Assembly (NCBI GenBank): GCA_910579675.1
Contig: CAJTUF010000015.1
Coordinates: 1-64,000 of the forward strand
Direction: 5' to 3'
Source of the DNA: an uncultured Muribaculaceae bacterium
Lineage (GTDB): Bacteria > Bacteroidota > Bacteroidia > Bacteroidales > Muribaculaceae
DNA: 64,000 nt
In this document: in pieces, positions 47,840 through 57,643 of the stretch
Layout of the letters: the number at the start of each line of letters is the position of its first letter
Numbering within the stretch: the first letter of the stretch is position 1
The notes under the pieces: model-generated
Database searches by the model: none
Seen by the model: the letters and a program-made list of their open reading frames with translations, nothing else
Told to the model about the DNA's origin: nothing
Program-made: the position numbers and the translations under genes

Positions 47840-50142
47840 CGGCGCGAGCGGGTACGTCCTTTCGGATTCTTCTTCTTCGAGCCTCGGCTGCGGTCGGAGC
47901 CGCCATGGCGTTGGGCGTGACGGTCTTCGTAAGGATTGCCCTCATCGTCGAGCAGGGCGAAGTCGAGCATCTTCTTTGCTATGTCGCAACGCGCCACCTG
48001 CACCTTGACCTTGTCGCCCAGACGGTAGCGCACTCCGGTTCGGCGCCCTACGAGCGAATAGTTTTTCTCGTCGAAGTCGTAGTAGTCGCCGGGAAGATCG
48101 CGCACCGGCACGAGACCCTCACACTTGTTGGCGTCGAGCTCAACATAGAGGCCCCACTCGGTGACTCCCGAAATCACACCCTCATATACCTCGCCGAGAT
48201 GGTCGGCCATATATTCCACCTGCTTGTACTTGATGGAGGCGCGCTCGGCGTTGGCAGCAAGCTGCTCCATATCGCTTGAGTGCTTGCACTGATCTTCGAG
48301 CTTCTGCACATTGACGCTGCGGCCTCCCGAGAGATAGCGGTCGAGCAGACGGTGGACCATCATGTCGGGGTAGCGGCGTATGGGCGAGGTGAAGTGGGTG
48401 TAGTAGTCGAAGGCCAGTCCGTAGTGGCCAATATTCTGGGTAGTATATACCGCTTTGGCCATAGAGCGGATGGCGAGGGTGGAGAGGAAGTTTTCCTCGC
48501 CGCGTCCTTTCACATCGGCCAGCATGCGGTTGATCGACTTGTTGACCTCACGGCTCGATCCGCTCTCCTTGACCTTAAAGCCAAAGTTGCGGGCAATCTT
48601 GGAGAGATCGGAGAGCTTGCCGGGATCGGGCATATCGTGTACGCGATACACAAATGCCTTGGGCTTATGCTTCCCCTCGGGGCGCCCCACAAAGGTGGCC
48701 ACGGTCTTGTTGGCAAGAAGCATGAACTCCTCGATGAGTTTGTTGGCGTCTTTGCTCTCCTTGAAAAACACCGACACGGGATGCCCCTTCTCGTCGATCT
48801 CAAACCTCACCTCGGCGCGGTCAAATTCCACCGAGCCATCGGTGTAGCGGTCGGCGCGGAGAGTCTTGGCAAGCTCGTTGAGCTTCAGTATCTCGTCGGC
48901 ATAATCGCCGTGGCCGGTCTCGATAATCTCCTGTGCCTCCTCATAGGTGAAGCGGCGGTTGGAGCGGGTCACGGTGCGGCATATGCGGGCATCATGCACT
49001 TTGGCCTTGTCGTCCATCTCAAAGATGCAGCTGAAGGTGAGCTTGTCCTCGTCGGGGCGCAGGGAGCAGATGCCGTTGGAGAGATGCTCGGGAAGCATAG
49101 GCACCACTCTGTCGACCAGATATACCGAGGTGGCGCGCTGCTGCGCCTCGCGGTCGAGGATGGTGTCGGGATGAACGTAGTGAGTCACGTCGGCTATATG
49201 CACGCCCACTTCATAGCGGCCATTGTCGAGCTTGCGGAAGGAGAGGGCATCATCGAAGTCCTTTGCATCGCGCGGGTCGATGGTAAAGGTGGTGACAGAG
49301 CGCATATCCTCGCGTGCGGCCACCACTTCGGGAGTGATACCTGCATCAATCTTCTTGGCGGCGTCGTCGACATTTTTGGGATAGCGGTACGGAAGGCCAA
49401 ACTCGGCCAGGATGGCGTGCATCTCGGTGGTGTTGTCGCCCGTGGCGCCAAGTATGTCGATCACCTCACCTGTAGGACACTTCTCATCTTCGGGCCATGA
49501 GGTGATGCGCACGAGCGCCTTGTCGCCGGTCTTGCCGCCGCGCAGTTTCTGGCGCGGTATTATTATATCGGTGGCGAGGAAGCGCGAGTCGGTCTGGAGG
49601 GTGGCGTAGAGGCGCTCCACTCTGAGGGTGCCGATGAAGGTCTGGTCTTTCTCCTCCACTATCTCTATCACCTCACCTTCGGGCTCCACACCTCGGCGGC
49701 GGGCAGCCACGATCACACGCACCTTGTCGCCGTTGAGAGCGTGCATGGAGTTGCGCTCGGCCACGAGGAGGGTCTCACCGTCGGGCTCAGTCACCACTGA
49801 GTTCTTGCCATTGGCGCGGCGTATGAAGGTACCGAGCACCACATTGGTGCGGGCCGGGGCCTTGTAGCTGCCGGGGCCCTGCTCGATGAGTTCGCCGTCA
49901 AACGCCATTGTCGACAGTATGGCCTCCACCGCCCGTCGAGCCGCAGGGGTCTTGGCGTCGATGGCAAATGCCACCTGCTTGTGGTTGAAGGTGTTGTTGC
50001 CCTGATGGACTATATATTCGTTGATGCGCTTGCGGAGATCGGCTGAGGTGAGCTTCGGGGTCGAGGCCACGGGCTGATCGTCGGCAAGTTCCGGAGCCGG
50101 AGTGTGCTGCTGCGCTTTGCGGGTTGATTTGCGTGAAGCCAT
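47836..50142 (-). CDS. rnr: Ribonuclease R
   Basis: A 768-residue 3'-to-5' exoribonuclease that degrades structured RNA. ATG 50142 (MASRKSTRKAQQHT) starts the protein; the upstream frame is non-coding in style. Cold-shock domains lie in the first 250 residues (VLGTFIRRANGKNSVVTEPD), followed by the RNB catalytic domain: TIDPRDAKDFDDALSFRKLD (metal-binding aspartates, about residues 290-309), VGVHIADVTHYV (about 315) and HFTSPIRRYPDMMVHRLLDR (about 609). An S1 domain (VYEGVISGVTEWGLYVELDA) and a basic tail (RGSKKKNPKGRTRSRR) complete it. The basic N- and C-tails are longer than in Escherichia coli. Confidence 0.95.
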   Translation of the reverse strand: MASRKSTRKAQQHTPAPELADDQPVASTPKLTSADLRKRINEYIVHQGNNTFNHKQVAFAIDAKTPAARRAVEAILSTMAFDGELIEQGPGSYKAPARTNVVLGTFIRRANGKNSVVTEPDGETLLVAERNSMHALNGDKVRVIVAARRRGVEPEGEVIEIVEEKDQTFIGTLRVERLYATLQTDSRFLATDIIIPRQKLRGGKTGDKALVRITSWPEDEKCPTGEVIDILGATGDNTTEMHAILAEFGLPYRYPKNVDDAAKKIDAGITPEVVAAREDMRSVTTFTIDPRDAKDFDDALSFRKLDNGRYEVGVHIADVTHYVHPDTILDREAQQRATSVYLVDRVVPMLPEHLSNGICSLRPDEDKLTFSCIFEMDDKAKVHDARICRTVTRSNRRFTYEEAQEIIETGHGDYADEILKLNELAKTLRADRYTDGSVEFDRAEVRFEIDEKGHPVSVFFKESKDANKLIEEFMLLANKTVATFVGRPEGKHKPKAFVYRVHDMPDPGKLSDLSKIARNFGFKVKESGSSREVNKSINRMLADVKGRGEENFLSTLAIRSMAKAVYTTQNIGHYGLAFDYYTHFTSPIRRYPDMMVHRLLDRYLSGGRSVNVQKLEDQCKHSSDMEQLAANAERASIKYKQVEYMADHLGEVYEGVISGVTEWGLYVELDANKCEGLVPVRDLPGDYYDFDEKNYSLVGRRTGVRYRLGDKVKVQVARCDIAKKMLDFALLDDEGNPYEDRHAQRHGGSDRSRGSKKKNPKGRTRSRR

Positions 50143-50329
50143 ATTGTGATGCTGTTGTGGATGGTTATGGGAGGAAAGGTTAATAGAGGAGTGAGGTGGG
50201 GGGATAGGCACGTGGCTTGCCCTGTATGTATATACAACGCGCGCGCGGCTTGAATGTTTTGGCGGGAGCCACTCCGATCTGCATCTGTGCTGCCGGATAT
50301 GTGGCTCCCGCCTGTGTCGTTGCTTGAGA

Positions 50330-52273
50330 TTATGCGTCGATGTTGGCGTAGCTGGCGTTGGCCTCGATGAAGTCGCGGCGCGGGGCCACGTCCTCGCCCA
50401 TGAGCATCGAGAAGATGCGGTCGGCCTCGGCTGCATCGGAGATATTCACCTGCTTGAGGAGGCGCTTCTCCGGATCCATGGTGGTGTCGCGGAGCTCTTC
50501 GGCGCTCATCTCACCCAGACCTTTGTAGCGCTGCACCTTGGTCTTGTCGCCGTAGGTGGCGATAAACTTCTGCACCTGACCGTCGGTCCAGCAATACTCC
50601 TCGACCTTGCCGCGTGTACACTTGTAGAGCGGCGGGGTGGCCAGATAGAGATAGCCGTTTTCGATCACGGGGCGCATGCGGCGGAAGAAGAAGGTCATGA
50701 GCAGAGTGGCGATGTGGGAGCCGTCGACATCGGCATCGGTCATGATGATGATCTTGTGGTAGGCGATCTTCGACACATTCACCTCCTTGGGGTCATCTTC
50801 GGTGCCTATGGTCACACGCATGGCGCGGTAGAGCGAGGTGATCTCCTGATTGTCGAATATCTTGTGGTCCATGGCCTTCTCGACATTGAGTATCTTGCCT
50901 CTGAGCGGGAGGATGGCCTGGAAGGTGCGGTTGCGGCCCTGCTTGGCGGTACCGCCTGCCGAGTCACCCTCGACGAGGAAGAGCTCGCAATCCTCGGCGG
51001 TGCGGCTGGAGCAGTCGGCGAGCTTGCCGGGGAGACCGCCGCCGCTCAGCGGGCTCTTGCGCTGTATCTTCACTCGGGCGTTGTAGGCCGCATGGCGCGC
51101 CTGAGCTGCTATTATCACCTTTTCAACGATGGTCTTGGCCTGACGGGGATGCTCTTCGAGATAGTTGCGGAGCGCCTCGCTCACTGCGCCGCTCACAGCA
51201 CCCATCACCTCGTTGTTGCCGAGCTTGGTCTTGGTCTGGCCCTCAAACTGGGGCTCCATCACCTTGACCGACACCACGGCGGTGAGACCCTCGCGGAAGT
51301 CGTCCGACGAGATGTCGATCTTCACCTTCTCGAGCATCTTGTTGTCTTCGGCATATTTCTTCAGCGTGGTGGTGAGGCCGCGGCGGAAACCGGTCAGGTG
51401 TGTGCCGCCCTCAATGGTGTTGATATTGTTGACAAACGAATATACGTTTTCGTTGTAGGTGTTGTTGTAGGTCAGGGCCACCTCCACGGGGATGCCGCCG
51501 CGCTCGGTGTTGAGATGGATCACATCGTTGATCAGGCTCTCCTTGTTTGAGTCGATATACTCTACAAATTCCTGAAGGCCGCGGGCCGAGTAGAATGTTT
51601 CGCCCTTGAAGTTGCCCTCGGCATCAGTCACCCTGCGGTCGGTGAGCGTCAGTTTGATTCCGGCGTTAAGGAAAGCCAGGTCGCGGAGGCGGTTGGCAAG
51701 GGTCGAATAGTCATATTCCGTCACCGAGAAGATAGTGGGATCGGGATGGAAGGTGATCGAGGTGCCGGTATGGGTGGCCTCGCCAACTATCATGAGCTCG
51801 GTGGTGGGCTTGCCGCAGGAATATTCCTGGGCATACACCTTACCCTCGCGGCGCACTTCGGCGCGAAGATAGGTCGACAGGGCGTTGACGCAGCTCACGC
51901 CCACGCCGTGGAGACCGCCCGACACCTTATAGCTGTCTTTATTGAATTTACCGCCGGCATGAAGCACTGTCAGCACTACCTCGAGAGCACTCTTCTTTTC
52001 CTTTTCGTGCATTCCTACGGGGATGCCGCGGCCGTCGTCGACCACCGTTATGGAATTGTCTTCGTTGATCACAACGTCGATATGCGACGCATACCCCGCA
52101 AGGGCTTCATCGATGGAGTTGTCGACCACCTCATATACCAGATGGTGGAGTCCTTTGACTCCGGTATCGCCTATATACATCGACGGACGCTTGCGTACTG
52201 CTTCAAGGCCTTCAAGCACCTGAATCGCTTCCGCGCCGTAATCCTCGGTTTTTTCTTTAATATCTTCTGACAT
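50330..52273 (-). CDS. gyrB: DNA gyrase subunit B
   Basis: A 647-residue type IIA topoisomerase subunit that drives negative supercoiling together with GyrA. The GHKL ATPase domain shows VYEVVDNSIDEALAGY (about residues 45-60), VVDDGRGIPVGMHEKEKKSA (about 77-96) and GGLHGVGVSCVNAL (about 118-131). The Toprim part shows FLVEGDSAGGTAKQGR (about 433), PLRGKILNVEKA (about 455) and MTDADVDGSHIATLL (about 512). The start MSEDIKEK at ATG 52273 is fixed by the promoter at 52345-52376. GyrB rather than ParE is supported by the overall motif wording and length. Confidence 0.94.
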   Translation of the reverse strand: MSEDIKEKTEDYGAEAIQVLEGLEAVRKRPSMYIGDTGVKGLHHLVYEVVDNSIDEALAGYASHIDVVINEDNSITVVDDGRGIPVGMHEKEKKSALEVVLTVLHAGGKFNKDSYKVSGGLHGVGVSCVNALSTYLRAEVRREGKVYAQEYSCGKPTTELMIVGEATHTGTSITFHPDPTIFSVTEYDYSTLANRLRDLAFLNAGIKLTLTDRRVTDAEGNFKGETFYSARGLQEFVEYIDSNKESLINDVIHLNTERGGIPVEVALTYNNTYNENVYSFVNNINTIEGGTHLTGFRRGLTTTLKKYAEDNKMLEKVKIDISSDDFREGLTAVVSVKVMEPQFEGQTKTKLGNNEVMGAVSGAVSEALRNYLEEHPRQAKTIVEKVIIAAQARHAAYNARVKIQRKSPLSGGGLPGKLADCSSRTAEDCELFLVEGDSAGGTAKQGRNRTFQAILPLRGKILNVEKAMDHKIFDNQEITSLYRAMRVTIGTEDDPKEVNVSKIAYHKIIIMTDADVDGSHIATLLMTFFFRRMRPVIENGYLYLATPPLYKCTRGKVEEYCWTDGQVQKFIATYGDKTKVQRYKGLGEMSAEELRDTTMDPEKRLLKQVNISDAAEADRIFSMLMGEDVAPRRDFIEANASYANIDA

Positions 52274-52344
52274 AGTGGATGATAAATGCTGTGGGAGGGG
52301 AGATAGGGTGAGGCATGGATGCCCCGGGCACTCTTTCAAGCCTA

Positions 52345-52376
52345 CAAAATTACACTTTTTTTCCTCAACTGCCAAA
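52345..52376 (-). promoter_or_regulatory. Promoter of gyrB
   Basis: On the minus strand TTTG (52376-52373), 20 bp, TAATTTTG (52352-52345). Expected start near 52338, leader about 65 bases. Confidence 0.8.
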
Positions 52377-52481
52377 TGCCACTCCTTGATTTATTTTGGC
52401 TTTTTCGCATCGGCCGACAAACTTTACACGCCTCCACTCAGTTGTTAAGGTATCTGTAACCCTCAACCATTGATTCCTCTT

Positions 52482-52730
52482 ATGTCACGACGATTCCGAA
52501 AGTTATTATTCATAGCCTTAATAGCCCTACTCGGGGCTGCTCCCGCCGTGGCGCTATCCTCGTGCGGCACAACCCGCAGCTACTGGGGCGTGGAAAATGA
52601 ATATCTGTGGGGCGACGGGCCCGGCCACCATCACCACCACAAGCCACCTAAAAAGCACAAGAAATACAAAAAGCATAAAAAGCCCAAAAAGCACCATCAC
52701 CACCACCACGACGACGACGATGACGATTGA
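52482..52730 (+). CDS. His/Lys/Asp-rich small lipoprotein
   Basis: An 82-residue protein from ATG 52482 (MSRRFRKLLFIALIALLGAA), with a lipoprotein signal ending at Cys28 (lipobox LSSC). The mature part is a short stretch (GTTRSYWGVENEYLWGDGPG), then a low-complexity tail with a run of five histidines, many lysines with PKKHKKYKKHKKPKK, six more histidines and six aspartates. The tail could chelate Ni, Zn, Cu or Co at the cell surface, or act as a polyelectrolyte linker. No relative with known function was recognised. Located between gyrB (divergent) and a DUF4221-like lipoprotein. Confidence 0.8.
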   Translation: MSRRFRKLLFIALIALLGAAPAVALSSCGTTRSYWGVENEYLWGDGPGHHHHHKPPKKHKKYKKHKKPKKHHHHHHDDDDDD

Positions 52731-52816
52731 CCTCTCTCGCTATCCCCACTACCGGCCTGCCGCACGACCCTCCCCGCGGCAGGCCTTTCTCTTTTTAGAC
52801 TCTTGACCTGACACCG

Positions 52817-52848
52817 CTTGCATATCCCGATTATTTCACATATTTTTG
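52817..52848 (+). promoter_or_regulatory. Promoter of the DUF4221-like lipoprotein gene
   Basis: CTTG (52817-52820), 20 bp, TATTTTTG (52841-52848). The gene would be transcribed from about 52855, which rules out the earlier TTG at 52846 as a start and favours the GTG at 52879. Confidence 0.65.
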
Positions 52849-52878
52849 CAGCAGATCATTCATCACCATCATAAACCA

Positions 52879-54048
52879 GTGAAAAACAAAAAAAATAAGC
52901 ACCAGTCATTAGGGGTGTTTACATTAGTGCTATCAGCCGTCATGCTCCCCCTCGTCAGCTGCGGCAATCCCTCAGAAAAGTCAGGCAACCCGGCCCTTCA
53001 ACCGTCGGGAGCGGCCATCACATCCGACGACACCGAAATCCTCCCCGACCCTGATTGCGACAATCTTACGTCGTATTACGAAACAACGTTCTATGTCAAT
53101 GGTATGGGAGACACCTGCATCCTTGGCTACAACTACAAAAGCCACGAGCTTGATTTCCTCAACTTATCTACCGGAAAGTTAGGACAGTCCATCTCACTTG
53201 ACCGCGACGGGCCCGACGGTATTGCCGGGATGCCCATCTGGTTTCATCAGATTGCTGTGGATTCCATCCTTGTCGGAAACGATCAGCAGACGGTATATCT
53301 CATCGACACTATCGGTCGTGTGGTCAACTCATACTCTTTCAGAGGCGAGGGTCATGCCACGGCATCGCGCAATGCCCGCAGCCACATAGCAGCGTTCCGC
53401 TATGATGGTGATGCGGGTCAGATAATCTATCCGCGCGAAAACGACAAAGACCTGTCGATAGCAGCTCTCGACACTGCATCGGAGGCCACCACCGCGATTG
53501 CCTCCATTCCGGGATGGACGCGACGCAAGGTGGGATTTCTCATCTATCCCAACGTTGCCTATACCGATACTTCGGCACTGGTCAACTTCCCGTATGAAAG
53601 CAAGATAACCGAACTCAGCCTTCTCGACGGGCGCATAATTCGCCAGTCCGACTCTCCGATGACCTCCATGACTGCCGAGACCGTCGATCCTGGCGAGTCG
53701 GTAGAGGAGATCGTATGGCGCAGCTATGCCAACCCCTTCTATGCCGATGTCAATTACCTGCCCGCCTCCGACATCTTCGCGCAGATTGTGATCGCCCCGA
53801 CCGGAAGCTCGCGCAATGACGATGATAACCACAAAGCCTACGACCGCAAGCTCTATCTGCGTGTGTTCGACCGCAATCTGAAGCCGATCCACGAGCATGA
53901 ATTTGAGAGCGGCAAATATCTGCCTTACGCGTGGACCTTCACGCCCGATGGTGTGATACTCTACCGCGACCATCCCCTCGACCAAAACAACGACTCGGAG
54001 GGTGTGAGGCTCACCCGATTCCGCATAGCCCCGGTCTATTCCGACTGA
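52879..54048 (+). CDS. DUF4221-like propeller lipoprotein
   Basis: About 389 residues from GTG 52879 (MKNKKNKHQSLGVFTLVLSA), with a lipoprotein signal ending at the LVSC lipobox. The body is strand-rich with a blade-like pattern (LGYNYKSHELDFLNLSTGKL, YLIDTIGRVVNSYSFRGEGH, LIYPNVAYTDTSALVNFPYE) and resembles DUF4221 lipoproteins of Bacteroidetes. Surface or periplasmic location; function unknown. A rho-independent terminator lies 28 bases after the stop. The GTG start is chosen because it follows the promoter and precedes a normal signal peptide. Confidence 0.78.
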   Translation: MKNKKNKHQSLGVFTLVLSAVMLPLVSCGNPSEKSGNPALQPSGAAITSDDTEILPDPDCDNLTSYYETTFYVNGMGDTCILGYNYKSHELDFLNLSTGKLGQSISLDRDGPDGIAGMPIWFHQIAVDSILVGNDQQTVYLIDTIGRVVNSYSFRGEGHATASRNARSHIAAFRYDGDAGQIIYPRENDKDLSIAALDTASEATTAIASIPGWTRRKVGFLIYPNVAYTDTSALVNFPYESKITELSLLDGRIIRQSDSPMTSMTAETVDPGESVEEIVWRSYANPFYADVNYLPASDIFAQIVIAPTGSSRNDDDNHKAYDRKLYLRVFDRNLKPIHEHEFESGKYLPYAWTFTPDGVILYRDHPLDQNNDSEGVRLTRFRIAPVYSD

Positions 54049-54075
54049 GCACCCGCCTCGTCACACCCATCATCA

Positions 54076-54115
54076 GGGAGCGCCCCGGATATCCGCCCGG
54101 AGCGCTCCCTTTTTG
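54076..54115 (+). terminator. Rho-independent terminator
   Basis: GGGAGCGC (54076-54083) pairs with GCGCTCCC (54102-54109), with an inner CGGATATCCG-type pairing, followed by TTTTT. Ends the DUF4221-like gene before ileS. Confidence 0.85.
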
Positions 54116-54120
54116 ATTTT

Positions 54121-54151
54121 CTTGACTTTTGGCGGAAAATGCTTATCTTTG
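54121..54151 (+). promoter_or_regulatory. Promoter of ileS
   Basis: CTTG (54121-54124), 19 bp, TATCTTTG (54144-54151). Transcription would start near 54157, about 36 bases before the ATG. Confidence 0.7.
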
Positions 54152-54192
54152 CAAAAAATTTTTTCTTTACGGGAATTCCACCCTATCCGGAG

Positions 54193-57100
54193 ATGAAACA
54201 CTTCAACGAATATAGCGGCTTCAACTTGTCGCAAATCAACAAGGACGTCCTCGAACAGTGGCAGCGTGAAGGCCTCTTCGAGCGCAGTTTGTCAGTTCGA
54301 GAGGGTTGCCCCTCTTTTGTCTTTTTCGAGGGACCGCCCTCGGCCAACGGTATGCCCGGCATCCACCATGTCATGGCCCGCACCATAAAAGACATTTTCT
54401 GCCGCTACAAGACCATGAAGGGTTTCCATGTCAAGCGCAAAGCCGGCTGGGACACCCACGGCCTCCCCGTGGAGCTCGGTGTGGAAAAAGGCCTCGGAAT
54501 CACCAAGGAGGATATCGGCAAGAAAATATCTGTCGACGACTACAACGCCGCTTGCCGCTCGGAGGTGATGAAATATACCCGCGAGTGGGAGGCCCTCACC
54601 TCGCGCATGGGCTACTGGGTCGACATGACCGACCCTTATATCACCTACGACAACCGCTACATCGAAAGCGTGTGGTGGCTCCTCGCCCAGCTATATAAGA
54701 AAGGTTATCTCTACAAGGGCTACACCATCCAGCCCTACTCTCCCGCTGCAGGCACTGGCCTCAGCTCCCACGAGCTCAACCAGCCCGGATGCTACCGCGA
54801 TGTCAAAGACACCACCTGCATCGCTCAGTTTACCTGCACCGATCCCCTCCCCGCCATGACCGGATGGGGCACACCCTGCTTCATTGCATGGACCACTACC
54901 CCCTGGACTCTCCCGAGCAACACCGCTCTGGCTGTTGGCCCCGCAATCGACTATAACATCGTGCGCACCTACAATCCCTATTCGGGTGAGAAGATCACAG
55001 TGGTGTGCGCAGCAGCTCTCATGGGATCGCTCTTCAGCGCCAAGGCCAAGGATCTGCCGCTCGACAGCTATGCCAAGGGCGACAAGGCCGTGCCCTACGA
55101 AGTGGTGGCAACAGTGAAGGGCTCCGAGCTCACAGGCCTCCACTACGAGCAGCTGTTCCCCTGGGTCAACCCCGGCGAGGGAGCTTTCCGTGTGATACCA
55201 GGCGACTATGTCACCACCGACGACGGTACCGGCATAGTTCACATTGCCGGCACCTTCGGCGCCGACGACTTGAGGGTGAGCCGCGCCGCTGGCGTGCCCC
55301 CGCTCCATCTCATTGACCGCGACGGCAACATACGCCCGATGGTCGACCTCACCGGCCGATTCTTCCTCCTCTCCGACCTCGACCCCGACTTTGTCGCCAC
55401 AATGGTCGATACCGACCAATATTCGCGCTGGCAGGGCCGATATGTCAAAAACGCTTTCGACCCCGAGGCAACTCCCGACACCGAGACCCTCGATGTGGCT
55501 CTCTCGCTCGACCTCAAGGCCCAGGGCAAGGCTTTCCGCATCGAGAAGCACACCCACAGCTATCCCCACTGCTGGCGCACCGACAAGCCTGTGCTCTACT
55601 ACCCCCTCGACAGCTGGTTTATCCGCTCCACCGCCGCACGCGAGCGCATGATGGAGCTCAACGACACCATCAAGTGGAAACCCGCTTCGACCGGTTCGGG
55701 CCGATTCGGAAAGTGGCTTGAAAATCTTCAGGACTGGAATCTCTCACGCTCCCGCTACTGGGGCACTCCGCTCCCCATCTGGCGCACCGACGACGCCTCC
55801 GAAGAGGTCTGCATCGACTCCGTGGAGACCCTCTTCAACGAGATCGACCGCGCCGTAGAGGCCGGCCTCATGCCTGCCAACCACTATCGCGAGCGCGGTT
55901 TTGTGCCCGGCGATTACTCCAAGGAAAACTATGAGCGTATCGACCTCCACCGTCCCTATGTCGACGACATCATACTCCTCTCCCCCTCCGGCAAGCCCAT
56001 GCACCGCGAGACCGACCTGATCGACGTGTGGTTTGACTCCGGTTCGATGCCCTATGCCCAGATCCATTACCCCTTTGAAAACAAGGAGGCTTTCGACCGT
56101 GGCGACCTCTTCCCCGCCGACTTCATCGCTGAAGGCGTCGACCAGACCCGCGGATGGTTTTTCACTCTCCACGCCATAGGCACCATGGTGTTCGACTCCA
56201 ATGCCTACAAGGCTGTGATCTCCAACGGCCTCGTGCTCGACCGCGAGGGCAACAAGATGTCGAAGCGCCTCGGCAATGCCGTCAATCCCTTCGAGGCTAT
56301 CGAGAAGTTTGGCTCCGACCCGCTCCGCTGGTACATGATCGCCAACTCCAGCCCGTGGGACAACCTCAAGTTTGATCCCGACGGGGTGGCCGAGATGAGC
56401 CGCAAATTCTTCTCGACCCTCCACAACACATATTCATTCTTCGCCCTCTACGCCAATGTCGACGGCTTCGACCCCGACGCACCGCAGATACCCCTCGCCG
56501 AGCGCCCCGAGATCGACCGTTGGATCATATCGCTCCTCAACAGCCTCATCCTCTCGGTAGAGGAGAGCCTTGAAGACTACGAGCCCACACGCGCGGCCCG
56601 CGCCATTGCCGAGTTTGTGTCCGACAATCTCTCCAACTGGTATGTGCGCCTCAACCGCAAGCGCTTCTGGGGTGGCGAGATGACCGCCGACAAGCTCTCG
56701 GCCTATCAGACCCTCTACACCTGCCTCCGCACCGTGGCTCTGCTCATGGCGCCCGTGGCCCCCTTCGTGGCCGACCGCCTCTACCGCGACCTCACCGACG
56801 CCGGATCATCCGTCCATCTGGCCCTCTTCCCCGTGGCCGACAAGGAGGCCATTGACGCCGACCTTGAGCGCCGCATGGAGCTCGCACAGGATATCACCTC
56901 AATGGCTCTCGCCCTGCGCCGCAAAGCGGCCATAAAGGTAAGGCAGCCGCTCCGCCGCATCATGCTCCCCGCCGTCGACGACCGCCAGCGGGCCGACATA
57001 CTCTCCATGGCGCAGCTCGTGCTCAGCGAGATCAACGTCAAGGAGATCGAGATAGTCGATTCGGGCGAAGGTATCCTCGTGAAGCGCGTCAAGCCCGACT

Positions 57101-57615
57101 TCAAGAAGCTCGGCCCACGCTTCGGCAAGATGATGAAACAGGTGGCCGCCGCAATCCAGGCCATGACTCCCCACCAGGTGGCCGCTCTCGAACGCGATGG
57201 CAACATCACCCTTGAAGTAGCCGGTCAGGACGCCGTGGTCGACCGCGCCGATGTAGAGATCATATCCGAGGATATACCCGGATGGCTCGTGGCCAACGAA
57301 GGCAATCTCACCATCGCCCTCGATGTCGATGTCACCCCCGAGCTCCGCGCCGAAGGCATCGCACGTGAGATTGTCAACCGCGTGCAGAACATCCGCAAGG
57401 CCCGCGGTTTTGAGATCACCGACCGCATCTCGGCCACTTTCGCATCCCCCTCGATGGAGGTGCGCAACGCACTCGAGACCTGGAGCGACTACATTGCCTC
57501 GCAAGTGCTCGCCGACAAGTTTGAGATAGTGCCTGCCGACACCATCGCCCTCCCCGGCACCGAGCATCTCGACCTCGACGACGCCACTGTCGACGCCCTT
57601 GTGGAACTCTCCTGA
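54193..57615 (+). CDS. ileS: Isoleucine-tRNA ligase
   Basis: A 1140-residue class I synthetase from ATG 54193 (MKHFNEYSGFNLSQINKDVL). The HIGH-type motif is PPSANGMPGIHHVMARTIKD (about residues 50-69), the editing domain contains TTPWTLPSNTALAVGP, and KMSKR appears as GNKMSKRLGNAVNPFEAIEK (about 686-705). The anticodon-binding and C-terminal domains follow to the end. The length and sequence style are those of the Bacteroidetes/eukaryote-like IleS type, which usually has natural mupirocin tolerance (inference from type). It begins a run with dksA-like, lspA and DUF4296 genes. Confidence 0.97.
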   Translation: MKHFNEYSGFNLSQINKDVLEQWQREGLFERSLSVREGCPSFVFFEGPPSANGMPGIHHVMARTIKDIFCRYKTMKGFHVKRKAGWDTHGLPVELGVEKGLGITKEDIGKKISVDDYNAACRSEVMKYTREWEALTSRMGYWVDMTDPYITYDNRYIESVWWLLAQLYKKGYLYKGYTIQPYSPAAGTGLSSHELNQPGCYRDVKDTTCIAQFTCTDPLPAMTGWGTPCFIAWTTTPWTLPSNTALAVGPAIDYNIVRTYNPYSGEKITVVCAAALMGSLFSAKAKDLPLDSYAKGDKAVPYEVVATVKGSELTGLHYEQLFPWVNPGEGAFRVIPGDYVTTDDGTGIVHIAGTFGADDLRVSRAAGVPPLHLIDRDGNIRPMVDLTGRFFLLSDLDPDFVATMVDTDQYSRWQGRYVKNAFDPEATPDTETLDVALSLDLKAQGKAFRIEKHTHSYPHCWRTDKPVLYYPLDSWFIRSTAARERMMELNDTIKWKPASTGSGRFGKWLENLQDWNLSRSRYWGTPLPIWRTDDASEEVCIDSVETLFNEIDRAVEAGLMPANHYRERGFVPGDYSKENYERIDLHRPYVDDIILLSPSGKPMHRETDLIDVWFDSGSMPYAQIHYPFENKEAFDRGDLFPADFIAEGVDQTRGWFFTLHAIGTMVFDSNAYKAVISNGLVLDREGNKMSKRLGNAVNPFEAIEKFGSDPLRWYMIANSSPWDNLKFDPDGVAEMSRKFFSTLHNTYSFFALYANVDGFDPDAPQIPLAERPEIDRWIISLLNSLILSVEESLEDYEPTRAARAIAEFVSDNLSNWYVRLNRKRFWGGEMTADKLSAYQTLYTCLRTVALLMAPVAPFVADRLYRDLTDAGSSVHLALFPVADKEAIDADLERRMELAQDITSMALALRRKAAIKVRQPLRRIMLPAVDDRQRADILSMAQLVLSEINVKEIEIVDSGEGILVKRVKPDFKKLGPRFGKMMKQVAAAIQAMTPHQVAALERDGNITLEVAGQDAVVDRADVEIISEDIPGWLVANEGNLTIALDVDVTPELRAEGIAREIVNRVQNIRKARGFEITDRISATFASPSMEVRNALETWSDYIASQVLADKFEIVPADTIALPGTEHLDLDDATVDALVELS

Positions 57616-57643
57616 TATTTCTCTCCTATCCGTCAACTTCCAT

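Noticed and set aside
48280..49500. Plus-strand open frame of 406 codons
   Set aside because: It lies opposite RNase R, whose motifs are intact; long antisense frames are common in GC-rich DNA and this one has no recognisable domain or start signal.
50324..51550. Plus-strand open frame of 408 codons
   Set aside because: Mirror frame of gyrB; composition is that of a reversed coding strand and no promoter or family match is visible.
52663..52730. His run considered as an artificial tag or vector sequence
   Set aside because: It follows a natural lipoprotein signal with a continuous reading frame, lies in normal chromosomal context and has mixed CAT/CAC and GAC/GAT codons.
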